A DNA stretch of 32,863 nt, taken from Massilia sp. Mn16-1_5. Lineage in GTDB: Bacteria; Pseudomonadota; Gammaproteobacteria; Burkholderiales; Burkholderiaceae_D. Below are positions 1 through 7,344 of this stretch, piece after piece (positions within the stretch are counted from its first letter, which is position 1; each line of letters starts with the position of its first letter). The stretch spans positions 1 to 32,863 of the forward strand of contig NZ_PPXQ01000031.1 of the NCBI RefSeq assembly GCF_004798585.1. Direction: 5' to 3'. The translations under genes and the position numbers were made by a program. Below the pieces are notes generated by a model that did no database searches, had not been told where the DNA came from, and saw only the letters and a list, made by a program, of their open reading frames with translations.

Positions 1-2
1 CG

Positions 3-590
3 GGCGGTGCGGGTGGTGCGGGCGCGGCCGGCGGTGCAGGCGGCACGGCAGGTTCGGGCGCCACCGCGTCGAACACCTCGGGTGCGGGCGCAGCGGGCGG
101 CACGGCCACCGGCGGCACCGGCGGCGCAGGCGGCTCGGCAACGGCCGGCACCTCGACCGGCGGCGCAGGCGCGGCAGCCGGCGCGGGTGGCGCAGGCGGC
201 TCGACCGGCATGGCCTCGAACACCGGCGGCGCAGGTTCCTCGGGCGGCGCAGCGACCTCGGGTAGCGCCACCAGCGGCACGGCAACCTCGGGCACCGCGA
301 CGGCCGGCACCGGCGGCGCAGGCGGCAGCGGCGGCACCGGCACCGGCGGCATGGGCGGCGCCAGCGGCGCCAACACCGCGGGCACCGCCACCGGCGGCGC
401 AGGCGGCGCGGCCACCGGCGGCGCGGGCGGCACCAACACCGTGAACGCAGGCGCCTTCGACATGTCGAACACCATGACCAACGTCGGCCAGTCGGCTGCC
501 GGCGTGACGGTCCTCAGCCAGAACAACGGCTTCTCGTCCCTGATCCAGCAAAGCGTCAACGTCCAGAGCAACCTGGCCGTCGGCCCCTAA
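3..590 (+). CDS. Gly/Ala/Thr/Ser-rich secreted protein, C-terminal part (Fap-fibre-like)
   Basis: The reading frame is open from the window edge to TAA at 588-590, so the N-terminus is missing. About 145 residues consist almost only of Gly, Ala, Thr and Ser with a few Asn and Met, arranged as irregular GGAGG, ATGG and SGTAT units. A non-repetitive tail of about 45 residues follows and ends in a Gln/Asn-rich motif (VLSQNNGFSSLIQQSVNVQ). The next two small exported proteins of the operon carry a similar tail motif. The neighbours are a C39 peptidase and a FapF-like outer-membrane protein, so I infer a secreted fibre or matrix subunit analogous to FapB/FapC. The repeat itself does not resemble the known Fap repeats, so the family assignment rests on context and the tail. 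The Arg/Pro-rich frame over the same DNA is a shadow. Confidence 0.7.
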   Translation, partial: GGAGGAGAAGGAGGTAGSGATASNTSGAGAAGGTATGGTGGAGGSATAGTSTGGAGAAAGAGGAGGSTGMASNTGGAGSSGGAATSGSATSGTATSGTATAGTGGAGGSGGTGTGGMGGASGANTAGTATGGAGGAATGGAGGTNTVNAGAFDMSNTMTNVGQSAAGVTVLSQNNGFSSLIQQSVNVQSNLAVGP

Positions 591-617
591 GCTGCCTCGC
601 GTAATGGTGTAACCGGA

Positions 618-647
618 CTGCCGCGCCTGCCATGGCGCGGCAGTTTT
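618..647 (+). terminator. Intercistronic hairpin with T-run (terminator or attenuator)
   Basis: A perfect 10-bp stem (618-627 with 634-643) encloses a 6-nt loop and is followed by TTTT at 644-647. A further CCGGA/TCCGG pairing lies outside the stem at 613-617 and 647-651. It sits 28 nt after the Gly-rich gene stop and 20 nt before the next ribosome-binding site. It could reduce readthrough so that the fibre-like protein is made in excess over the downstream genes. Confidence 0.65.
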
Positions 648-666
648 CCGGATTCAGGGAGAGACG

Positions 667-1116
667 ATGAACACGATTTTCGCAATGCGCAGGCCCTTCC
701 AGGCTTGCACCCTCGCTCTGGCAGCCAGCTTCGCAGGCCAGGCGGGCGCCGCCGAACCGGTCGCGCTGGCACCCGAACAGATCGGCAAGCCGGTCATCGC
801 CGGCGTCGAACAGCTGTTTGCGGCAGCTCCCGCGCCGCGGCAGGAGAATCACACCCTTTCCATCGGCGGCCAGCAGGTCGAAGCCGTCGATCTCGGCACG
901 CTCGAACACCAGCGTGGCCGCGAAGACACGGTCCGCCAGGACACCAAGCTCAACGGCGACGTGGCGAACAACAGCGCCATCAACGTGCAAACCGGATCGA
1001 ACTCGATCGATACCGGCTCCTTCGCCAACATGTCGGGCATCCCGGTCGTGATCCAGAACAGCGGCGCCAACGTCCTGATCCAGAACGCCACCGTCATCAA
1101 CCTGCAGTTCCAATGA
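667..1116 (+). CDS. Small exported protein with Fap-like C-terminal motif
   Basis: The protein has 149 residues, with GGGAGAG upstream of ATG 667. The N-terminus looks like a Sec signal peptide ending near AGA-AEP at about residue 29. The mature part is short and polar, and the last third is rich in Asn, Gln, Ser and Val (about residues 95-149). It ends in IPVVIQNSGANVLIQNATVI, which resembles the tail of the upstream Gly-rich protein. No enzyme motif is visible. The stop codon overlaps the C39 peptidase start (ATGA, 1113-1116), which suggests translational coupling. The position is consistent with a minor fibre component, nucleator or chaperone in a Fap-like operon. I recognise no exact family. 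Confidence 0.72.
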   Translation: MNTIFAMRRPFQACTLALAASFAGQAGAAEPVALAPEQIGKPVIAGVEQLFAAAPAPRQENHTLSIGGQQVEAVDLGTLEHQRGREDTVRQDTKLNGDVANNSAINVQTGSNSIDTGSFANMSGIPVVIQNSGANVLIQNATVINLQFQ

Positions 1117-1796
1117 AACGCGGTCTGTTTGCCTGCACCATTGCGCTCCTGCTCGGCACCGCCGCCGCGCAGGCGGCCGAACTTTCCCTGCCGAGCGGCA
1201 TGCGCGTCGGCAGCATGCCCGTCAAGAGCATGAAGGACTTGCGCTTCCAGGCCACCCAGCGCCAGCAGTACGACTTCAGCTGCGGCTCGGCCGCGCTGGC
1301 CACGCTGCTGACCCACCACTACGGCACGCCGACGACGGAACAGGACGCCTTCCAGGCCATGTTCACGACGGGCGACCAGCAGAAGATCCGGCGCGAAGGC
1401 TTTTCGCTGCTCGACATGCAGCGCTTCCTGAAAAGCCGCGGCTTCACGGCCAACGGTTTCCAGCTGCCGCTGGATAAACTGATCGAAGCGAAACTGCCCG
1501 CCATCGTGCTCGTCTCCGACAACGGCTACCACCATTTCGTCGTCGTGAAAGGCGCACAGGACGGGCGCATCCTGATCGGCGACCCGTCGCGCGGCACGCG
1601 CCTGATGGCGCGCGAGCGTTTCGAGTCGATCTGGGCCAACCGGATCCTGTTCGTGATCCACGAAAGTCCGGTCAAGCCCGGATTCAACCTGGCGGCCGAC
1701 TGGCGCAACGCGCCGCGTGCACCGCTCGACGAAGGGGCTCTGCGCTCGCTCGACAGCATCTACGGGCTGCCGAAGTTCGGCCCCGGCGAATTTTAA
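1113..1796 (+). CDS. Periplasmic C39-family cysteine peptidase (FapD-like)
   Basis: The protein has 227 residues and starts at the ATG that overlaps the upstream stop. A Sec signal peptide (about residues 1-22, ending AAQAAE) precedes a papain-like C39 peptidase domain. The catalytic set is visible: Cys57 in DFSCGSAA, His141 in GYHHFVVV and Asp157 in GDPS. C39 domains usually sit at the N-terminus of bacteriocin ABC exporters and cut after double-glycine leaders. This one is free-standing and exported, like FapD of the Pseudomonas Fap operon. I infer that it processes a partner protein in the periplasm during fibre secretion. A candidate substrate with an ARGGF motif is encoded immediately downstream. 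Confidence 0.85.
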   Translation: MKRGLFACTIALLLGTAAAQAAELSLPSGMRVGSMPVKSMKDLRFQATQRQQYDFSCGSAALATLLTHHYGTPTTEQDAFQAMFTTGDQQKIRREGFSLLDMQRFLKSRGFTANGFQLPLDKLIEAKLPAIVLVSDNGYHHFVVVKGAQDGRILIGDPSRGTRLMARERFESIWANRILFVIHESPVKPGFNLAADWRNAPRAPLDEGALRSLDSIYGLPKFGPGEF

Positions 1797-1804
1797 GGAA
1801 TCCT

Positions 1805-2323
1805 ATGCGCCTACTCCCTTTCCTGCCGCTCCTCCTGCTGTCGATGGCGGGCGCGGCCACGGCCTCGGCTGCGCCCGAGGCACCCGAGGCGCCGCCCGCG
1901 GGCTTCGACGCCGCCAACGCCGTCGACAGCGCCGCCCTCGACGAGGCGCGCGGCGGCTTCCTGACCGGCGACGGCCTGATGGTCAACCTGGGCCTGGAGC
2001 GCCTGGTCAGCATCAACGGCAACGTGGTCGAGCGCACCGAACTGCAGCTGGGCGATATCGGCAAGCTGACGCGCGGCGAGGCCAATCTGTCCGCCGACAC
2101 GGTCGGCCAACTGCGCCTGATCCAGAACGGCGACGTGCGCAGCCTGGCCGGCAATGCCCAGAACCTGCTGGGCGGCACCATCATCCAGAATTCGCTGAAC
2201 GACCAGCTGATCAAGAACCAGACCTCCATCAACGCCACCGTCAACACCGCCGGGATGTTACGTGCGCTCAATTTTGGGACAAGCCTGAATAATGCTTTGT
2301 CAACAGCCGTCGCACCCCGCTGA
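1805..2323 (+). CDS. Small exported protein, FapE-like, with double-glycine motif
   Basis: The protein has 172 residues, with AAGGA a few bases before ATG 1805. A signal peptide spans about residues 1-22 (ASAAPEAP). The segment around residues 47-53 reads LDEARGGF and resembles the double-glycine cleavage motif recognised by C39 peptidases. The mature part holds a stretch like other C39-associated proteins (GLMVNLGLERLVSINGN). Near the C-terminus it carries TIIQNSLNDQLIKNQTSINA, similar to the tails of the two upstream exported proteins. I infer an accessory or minor fibre component related to FapE. The family name is tentative because I cannot run a profile search. Confidence 0.68.
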   Translation: MRLLPFLPLLLLSMAGAATASAAPEAPEAPPAGFDAANAVDSAALDEARGGFLTGDGLMVNLGLERLVSINGNVVERTELQLGDIGKLTRGEANLSADTVGQLRLIQNGDVRSLAGNAQNLLGGTIIQNSLNDQLIKNQTSINATVNTAGMLRALNFGTSLNNALSTAVAPR

Positions 2324-2347
2324 CGGCCTACTTTCATGGAGAGATGT

Positions 2348-3751
2348 ATGCGGACATTCCCGGCGCTAAGTGCTGGAGCACTCGCCGTCAGTGCAGCTTT
2401 CTGCGCCCTGCCGGCGCAGGCGCAATCGGTCGAGGAACTGGTCGAGCAGGTCAAGGCGATGCGCCAGCAGCTCGATGCGCAACGTGCGCGGATCGACGAG
2501 CTCGAGCGTGACGTGCGCACGGCGCGTACCGCAGCGCCGCAGCCAGCGCCGCAGCCGGCACCGGTCCAGCCGATCGTTCCAGTAAGCCAGGGCGAGCCGA
2601 TGCTGGCCGGGGGCCTGGTCTCGCAGGACGTCCTCGCAGGCGCACGGGGCACCGGTACCGGCGCGCCGCAGCAGCCGGCCGCACCGGCGGCGCCCGTAGG
2701 CGGACCGGCCAGCGCGCCGACCGCGCCGACCAATACCGCCCCTGCCGCTGCCGCCAACACGGCTGCCGTCGGCCGTGCGCCGAGCGATAACGGCCGGCCA
2801 CGCGAGGTCGCCCCGATCTTCGAGCAGCCGGGCGTGCTGACCCCGCGCGGCAAATACGTCTTCGAACCGGCCTTCCAGTACGCCTACTCGTCGAGCAACC
2901 GCGTGGCCCTGGTCGGCTACACCGTGATCCCGGCCCTGCTGATCGGCCTGGTCGACGTGCGCGAAGTGAAACGCAACACCAGCACCGCCACCGTGACCCT
3001 TCGCCGCGGCCTGACCAACCGCTTCGAGGTCGAGGCCAAGCTGCCCTACGTCTACCGCAGCGATGCCACCGTCAGCCGCGAAGTCTTTACCGGCACCGCG
3101 GTCGAGCGCGCTTTCGAGACCAGCGGCAAGGCGATCGGCGACGTCGAACTCGCCGGCCGTTACCAGCTCAACGACGGCGGCGCCGACAAGCCTTATTTCA
3201 TCGCGGGCCTGCGCTACAAGTCGCGCACCGGCAAGGACCCGTTCGAAGTCACGACCGACTGCCAGCGCCGCTGCGTCGGCGAAAACATCACGGGCAGCGG
3301 CCTGCCGCTGGAATTGCCGACCGGTTCGGGCTTCCATTCGCTGCAGCCGAGCCTGACCTGGCTGTTCCCGTCCGATCCGGCCGTGTTCTTCGGCAGCTTC
3401 AGCTACCTGCACAACTTCAAGCGCGACGTCTCGCGCACCGTGCTGAACGGTGAGAAGGAGTCGCTTGGCGAAGTGGCGCCGGGCGGCGTGTTCGGCTTCA
3501 ACTTCGGCATGGGCCTGGCACTCAACGACAAGGCCTCGTTCAGCGTCGGCTACGACCACAACTCGGTCGCACGCACCAAGCAGAACGGCGCCACGGTGCC
3601 CGGCTCGGTGCGCATGCAGCTCGGCACCCTGCTGATCGGCTACTCCTATCGCCTCAACAACAAGAAAACCCTCAGCGTGGCGGTCGGCGCCGGCCTGACG
3701 CGCGACACCCCGGACGTCACCCTGATGGTGCGGGTGCCGATGTCGTACTGA
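2348..3751 (+). CDS. FapF-like outer-membrane beta-barrel secretion protein
   Basis: The protein has 467 residues. I chose ATG 2348 because GGAGAG lies just upstream (2338-2343) and the signal peptide then starts cleanly (cleaved near AQAQ, residue 26). In order there follow a coiled-coil segment (about residues 28-60, SVEELVEQVKAMRQQLD), a long Pro/Ala/Thr-rich linker (about 60-150) and a beta-barrel of alternating hydrophobic/polar strands to the C-terminus, ending in VPMSY. This architecture is that of FapF: trimerising coiled coil, flexible linker or plug, then 12-stranded barrel. It is probably the export pore for the upstream small and Gly-rich proteins. It is the last gene of the operon and converges on a glycosyltransferase gene. 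Confidence 0.78.
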   Translation: MRTFPALSAGALAVSAAFCALPAQAQSVEELVEQVKAMRQQLDAQRARIDELERDVRTARTAAPQPAPQPAPVQPIVPVSQGEPMLAGGLVSQDVLAGARGTGTGAPQQPAAPAAPVGGPASAPTAPTNTAPAAAANTAAVGRAPSDNGRPREVAPIFEQPGVLTPRGKYVFEPAFQYAYSSSNRVALVGYTVIPALLIGLVDVREVKRNTSTATVTLRRGLTNRFEVEAKLPYVYRSDATVSREVFTGTAVERAFETSGKAIGDVELAGRYQLNDGGADKPYFIAGLRYKSRTGKDPFEVTTDCQRRCVGENITGSGLPLELPTGSGFHSLQPSLTWLFPSDPAVFFGSFSYLHNFKRDVSRTVLNGEKESLGEVAPGGVFGFNFGMGLALNDKASFSVGYDHNSVARTKQNGATVPGSVRMQLGTLLIGYSYRLNNKKTLSVAVGAGLTRDTPDVTLMVRVPMSY

Positions 3752-3769
3752 GTAGTTATTTTGTCTCAC

Positions 3770-3797
3770 CGCGCGCGCCGTTATCCCGGCGCGCGCG
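3770..3797. terminator. GC-rich hairpin between convergent genes
   Basis: An 11-bp perfect stem (3770-3780 with 3787-3797) with a 6-nt loop lies 19 nt after the FapF-like stop. It overlaps the last codons and the stop of the converging glycosyltransferase. Neither strand shows a real T-run after the stem, so it is a weak or factor-assisted terminator at best. Confidence 0.4.
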
Positions 3798-5631
3798 ACC
3801 CCGCTCCCTCGATTGCCATCACCTCCCTGAAAAAGGCCAGCAAGTCCGGCACGTGCGCGTCGAAGGAAAAGCGCGCACGCTGGGCCTCGACCCGCGCCCG
3901 CAGCGCGTCCAGCGCCGGCCGGTCACGCAGGCGCTGCGCCAGCTCGCCGATGCTGCGGTAGAACAGGCCGATTCCGAGCTCGCGCGCCAGGCTCTGCGTC
4001 GCCACGATGGCACCGTCGTTGTCGCGCTGGATCATCGGCAAGCCACCCGCCGCCAGCGTCGCCAGGCGCGCTGGATAGTTCAGGTCGTCCCAGTTGGCGC
4101 GCCGGATCTCGCCGCCGTTGGCGCTGTCGAAGGCGTGCAGCCAGCCGGCGTCGTAGCGCGAGAATTCGGTGCGCCAGCCGTCCTGCCCGACGTGCGAATG
4201 GAGGTGCAGGTGGCGCGGCGCCAGTTCGCGGCAGGTCCGGATCCAGTCGCGCCATTGCCCGTGCGTATAGTCGCCGTAGAAGTGCAGGTGCACGTCTTCC
4301 CGCGCCAGCTCCGCCACCTGGGGCGGATGCAGCCCGATCGGCCGTCCCGGCACCACGGTGTGGATCGCGCCGTCGCTGCTCGACAGGCGCGGCGTGCCTG
4401 GTCCTTCCAGGTAGCGCGCGAGCGGCAGGTCGCCGTCCAGCACGCAGGAAGGCCGGGTCACGGACAGGCCGGGAACGATGGCGTCGAGCCAGTCGCGCAT
4501 CTCGGGGCTGCTGAAGATGCGCCCGTCTGCCCGCCGGTACAGGGCCAGCAATTGCGGCCAGCAACCTTTCTCGATGCAGATGAAGGGTCCTTCCTTGAAA
4601 TGCCAGACGAACGGAATCCCCGGCGTCGCCTCCATCACTTCGTGCACGAAGGGCACCGCCTGCCAGTTCAGCAAACCGTAGATGAGGTCGGGCGCGATGC
4701 GCCGCACGGCGCCGCGCCAGTCTTCGAACGGCACTTCCTCGACCCGGCCGAAGGGCAACGGTCCGACCGTGTTGAACCAGTAGGGCTGGCGCATCCACAA
4801 GCCGTACAGGCGATGGCCGGCGGCTTCGAGCGCCAGCACGCGCTCGGCGTTGTAGGCCAGTTCGCCTGCCAGCAGGATCCTGAGGCCATTGGCCGCGGGC
4901 GCGACGGCCGCTTGCTCGCGCAGGACGCGGTACTGCCCCAGCTCGTCGATCGCATTCCCGACCGAGCTGTGAAAGCGCAAGGGGACGCCGACCCGGTAAT
5001 GCTGGCGAAAGGGATTGATGCCGCCAAACGGCTCCCGCATCAGCTTGTGCCGTTGCATCGGATGGTCGACCCACTCGCAACTCAGCTGCCCGGTGCCCAC
5101 AAAAGGACCCAGACTGCGCAGGCGGCTCCAGAACAGGCGCTCGAGATCGTCGGACTCGAGCTCGGCACGCTCGATCCAGCGCGCGCGACCGGCACGGTGC
5201 GCGCACTGCACCAGTTGCAGCCAGGATCCCGGAATGGCTCCCTCGGCGCTGCGGTTGTAGTGATGGCGCAGGTGTGAATAGGCCAGCACGGCCTCGGGGT
5301 GCGCATCGAGCGTCGCCACCAACTGCGCGAGGTGCTCGCGGTAGAGCACGTCGTCGCTCGGCAGGTAGGCGATGAGCGGCGCCTGCGCGGCATCGAGGCC
5401 GGCGTTCAAGGCCCGTCCCAGTCCCTCGTTGCGTTCGTGCCGGATGACGCGCAAGCGCGGGTCCTCGCGCCAGGGCGCCAGGGCGGACTGTGTGGCCGGC
5501 GAGGCGCCGTCGTCGATGACGATGGCTTCCCAGTCGCCCAGCGATTGCGCGAACAGGCTCGCCAGCGCGCGCGGCAGGAAGGCCTCCTGCTCGTAGGTCG
5601 GCATCAGGACGCTGACAGCGGGTGCAGGCAT
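3781..5631 (-). CDS. Two-domain glycosyltransferase (GT2 plus GT-B-like)
   Basis: The protein has 616 residues. The N-terminal part (about 1-230) is a GT-A family 2 glycosyltransferase: VSVLMPTYEQEAFLPRAL at the start, VIDDGAS at 38-44 and a metal-binding acidic pair in LPSDDVLY (Asp93/Asp94). The second part (about 235-616) starts ILLAGELAYNAERVLALEAAGH and looks like a GT-B fold of glycosyltransferase family 4 type or a spore-coat-polysaccharide-like protein, but I see no firm catalytic motif there. No membrane segment is visible, so it is probably cytoplasmic. The sugar donor and acceptor are unknown. It stands alone, convergent to the Fap-like operon; a link to matrix or surface polysaccharide is only a guess. 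No strong ribosome-binding site is seen before ATG 5631. Confidence 0.75.
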   Translation of the reverse strand: MPAPAVSVLMPTYEQEAFLPRALASLFAQSLGDWEAIVIDDGASPATQSALAPWREDPRLRVIRHERNEGLGRALNAGLDAAQAPLIAYLPSDDVLYREHLAQLVATLDAHPEAVLAYSHLRHHYNRSAEGAIPGSWLQLVQCAHRAGRARWIERAELESDDLERLFWSRLRSLGPFVGTGQLSCEWVDHPMQRHKLMREPFGGINPFRQHYRVGVPLRFHSSVGNAIDELGQYRVLREQAAVAPAANGLRILLAGELAYNAERVLALEAAGHRLYGLWMRQPYWFNTVGPLPFGRVEEVPFEDWRGAVRRIAPDLIYGLLNWQAVPFVHEVMEATPGIPFVWHFKEGPFICIEKGCWPQLLALYRRADGRIFSSPEMRDWLDAIVPGLSVTRPSCVLDGDLPLARYLEGPGTPRLSSSDGAIHTVVPGRPIGLHPPQVAELAREDVHLHFYGDYTHGQWRDWIRTCRELAPRHLHLHSHVGQDGWRTEFSRYDAGWLHAFDSANGGEIRRANWDDLNYPARLATLAAGGLPMIQRDNDGAIVATQSLARELGIGLFYRSIGELAQRLRDRPALDALRARVEAQRARFSFDAHVPDLLAFFREVMAIEGAGSRAPG

Positions 5632-5842
5632 GGAAGGCGGCCCATCGTTGAGATGGATCGAGCTTACGTCTGCCTTCCCCCCGGCGCTTGCGGCGCATCA
5701 GCCGTCGCCACGGAACTGTTCAGTTGTTGACGAGGGGGTTTTACACCGATTTACGCGACCGCCTCGAACCAGGCCAGCCGCGCGCCCCCAGGTCCCGGCT
5801 AGACTTTGCCTGGACACCCGTTCAGCGACATGAGGAAATCTT

Positions 5843-6175
5843 ATGGAAACGCCCGCGCTCGTCGCAACCCTGGCGGAACGCGCCCGCCTGGTGCTGCAAT
5901 ACGGCATCCACCATGCCTACGACCTGTTCATTCGCCCCCATTTACCCGCTCCCGCGACCTACCATCGGACGCCCGAGCGGGCAGCGCGACGGCGCGCCCT
6001 TCATGTACGGCACCTTTCCCGGCGTCCAGCCCGACCGGCTGGGTCACGCAGGCTGGAACGCCCCCACGTAGTTCTCGGCCAGCGCCGTGCGCATCGCCCG
6101 CGACGCCACGACGTTCTCGAGTTCCGCGCGCTGGATGCGGCGCTCGAAGGGAGAGGCATCGGCAAAGGTGTGTAG
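5843..6175 (+). other. Doubtful small ORF or gene remnant
   Basis: ATG 5843 has a good ribosome-binding site (GAGGAAA at 5832-5838). The first 43 residues or so look protein-like (METPALVATLAERARLVLQY). After that the frame becomes Arg-rich and runs antisense through the 3' end of pobA from 6044 on. Another frame carries a protein-like stretch (GAPFMYGTFPGVQPDRLG) just before pobA begins. This pattern suits a gene broken by deletion or frameshift, or a true small gene with misleading extension. I recognise no family. Confidence 0.25.
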
Positions 6176-7219
6176 CAGGCGCGTCATCCACCACGAGAAG
6201 TACTCGGCGCGCCAGACACGTTTCAGGGCCGCTTCCGAATAGCCGTTCAGTCCGTCTTCCGTGCCCTGCTTGTAGAAGGCGTCCAGCGCCTGCGCCAGGA
6301 TGCGCACGTCGGAGATCGCGAGGTTCATGCCCTTGGCCCCGGTCGGCGGCACGATGTGGGCGGCGTCGCCGGCCAGGAACAGGCGGCCATGGCGCATCGG
6401 GGCGCAGACGAAACTGCGCATGCCGATGATGCCCTTCTGGAAGATCTTGCCCTCCTTTAGCTTCCAGCCGTCATTGTGCTCGAGGCGCGCATGCAGCTCG
6501 GACCAGATGCGGTCGTCCGACCAGTGTTCGACCTTGTCGTGCGGGTCGCACTGGAAGTAGAGGCGCTGCACCGTCGGCGAGCGGGTACTGACCAGGGCGA
6601 AGCCGCGCTCGTGCTGGGCGTAGATCAGTTCGTCCGACGAAGGCGCGGACTCGACCAGGATGCCGAACCAGCCGAAGGGATACACGCGCTGGAAGTCCTC
6701 GCGCGTCCCCGGCGGGAACATCGGGCGCGAAACGCCATGGAAGCCGTCGGCGCCAATGACGAAATCGGCATCGATGCGCTGCGCCTCGCCGCCCTGCGTG
6801 AAGGTGACCGATGGCGTGGCCGTGTCGATGTCGTGCAGCGCCACCTCGCTCACCTCGAAGCGCAGGTCGCCGCCCGCCGCCAGGCGCGCCGCCACCAGGT
6901 CGATGATGACCTCGTGCTGCGGATAGACGGTGATGGCACGGCCCGTCAGCTCGGTGAGGTCGATGCGGTGGCGCTCGCCGCCGAAGGCGAACTCGAAGCC
7001 GTGGTGCAGCGCCCCTTCGCGCCGCATGCGCTCGCCGACGCCGGACTCGTTGAGGATGTCCATGCTGCCCTGTTCAAGCACGCCGGCGCGGATGGTCGCC
7101 TCGATGTCGGCGCGGCTGCGCATCTCGAGCACGATCGATTCGATACCCTGCAGGTGCAGCAGGTGGGAAAGCAGAAGGCCGGCCGGGCCGGCGCCGACGA
7201 TGGCGACCTGGGTGCGCAT
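6044..7219 (-). CDS. pobA: 4-hydroxybenzoate 3-monooxygenase
   Basis: The protein has 391 residues, the usual size for PobA. It is a class A flavoprotein hydroxylase that uses FAD and NAD(P)H to turn 4-hydroxybenzoate into protocatechuate in the cytoplasm. Visible motifs are the FAD dinucleotide-binding GAGPAG at residues 9-14, the DG motif in IGADGFHGVSR and the GD motif in LAGDAAHIVPPTGAKGMNL. The TGRAITVYPQHEV and ENYVG segments are also typical of PobA. The start has a ribosome-binding site (GGAG in GGAGACATCATC). The gene is divergent from an AraC-type regulator, the usual pobA-pobR layout, and its product feeds the pca genes further right. Confidence 0.96.
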   Translation of the reverse strand: MRTQVAIVGAGPAGLLLSHLLHLQGIESIVLEMRSRADIEATIRAGVLEQGSMDILNESGVGERMRREGALHHGFEFAFGGERHRIDLTELTGRAITVYPQHEVIIDLVAARLAAGGDLRFEVSEVALHDIDTATPSVTFTQGGEAQRIDADFVIGADGFHGVSRPMFPPGTREDFQRVYPFGWFGILVESAPSSDELIYAQHERGFALVSTRSPTVQRLYFQCDPHDKVEHWSDDRIWSELHARLEHNDGWKLKEGKIFQKGIIGMRSFVCAPMRHGRLFLAGDAAHIVPPTGAKGMNLAISDVRILAQALDAFYKQGTEDGLNGYSEAALKRVWRAEYFSWWMTRLLHTFADASPFERRIQRAELENVVASRAMRTALAENYVGAFQPA

Positions 7220-7344
7220 GATGATGTCTCCGTTTCTAGGTTGTTGACATCATCCTATTCCCGGCGCGGCCCAATATGAATGGATCAAACCAGAAAAAAC
7301 TTGTACTATTTTTTCATTCGCTCCCTGACCCGCGCTTACGTACC

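Noticed and set aside
1..440. Possible CRISPR array or tandem DNA repeat
   Set aside because: The short GGCGGC-type units are irregular, without constant repeat length or spacers; they come from low-complexity coding.
7..444. Arg/Ala/Pro-rich frame over the first 440 bases
   Set aside because: It is a shadow of the Gly/Ala/Thr/Ser frame that is open from the edge, ends in a sensible tail and fits the neighbours.
2366..3769. 467-codon minus-strand frame
   Set aside because: It lies antisense to the FapF-like gene, with no family resemblance and no ribosome-binding site; high GC keeps the frame open.
3853..5277. 474-codon plus-strand frame
   Set aside because: It is antisense to the glycosyltransferase and its composition is non-protein-like (Arg, Val, Gln, His rich).
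7244..7277. TTGACA at 7244 as the pobR promoter
   Set aside because: The only -10-like sequence (CAATAT) is about 22 bp away, too far for a normal promoter.
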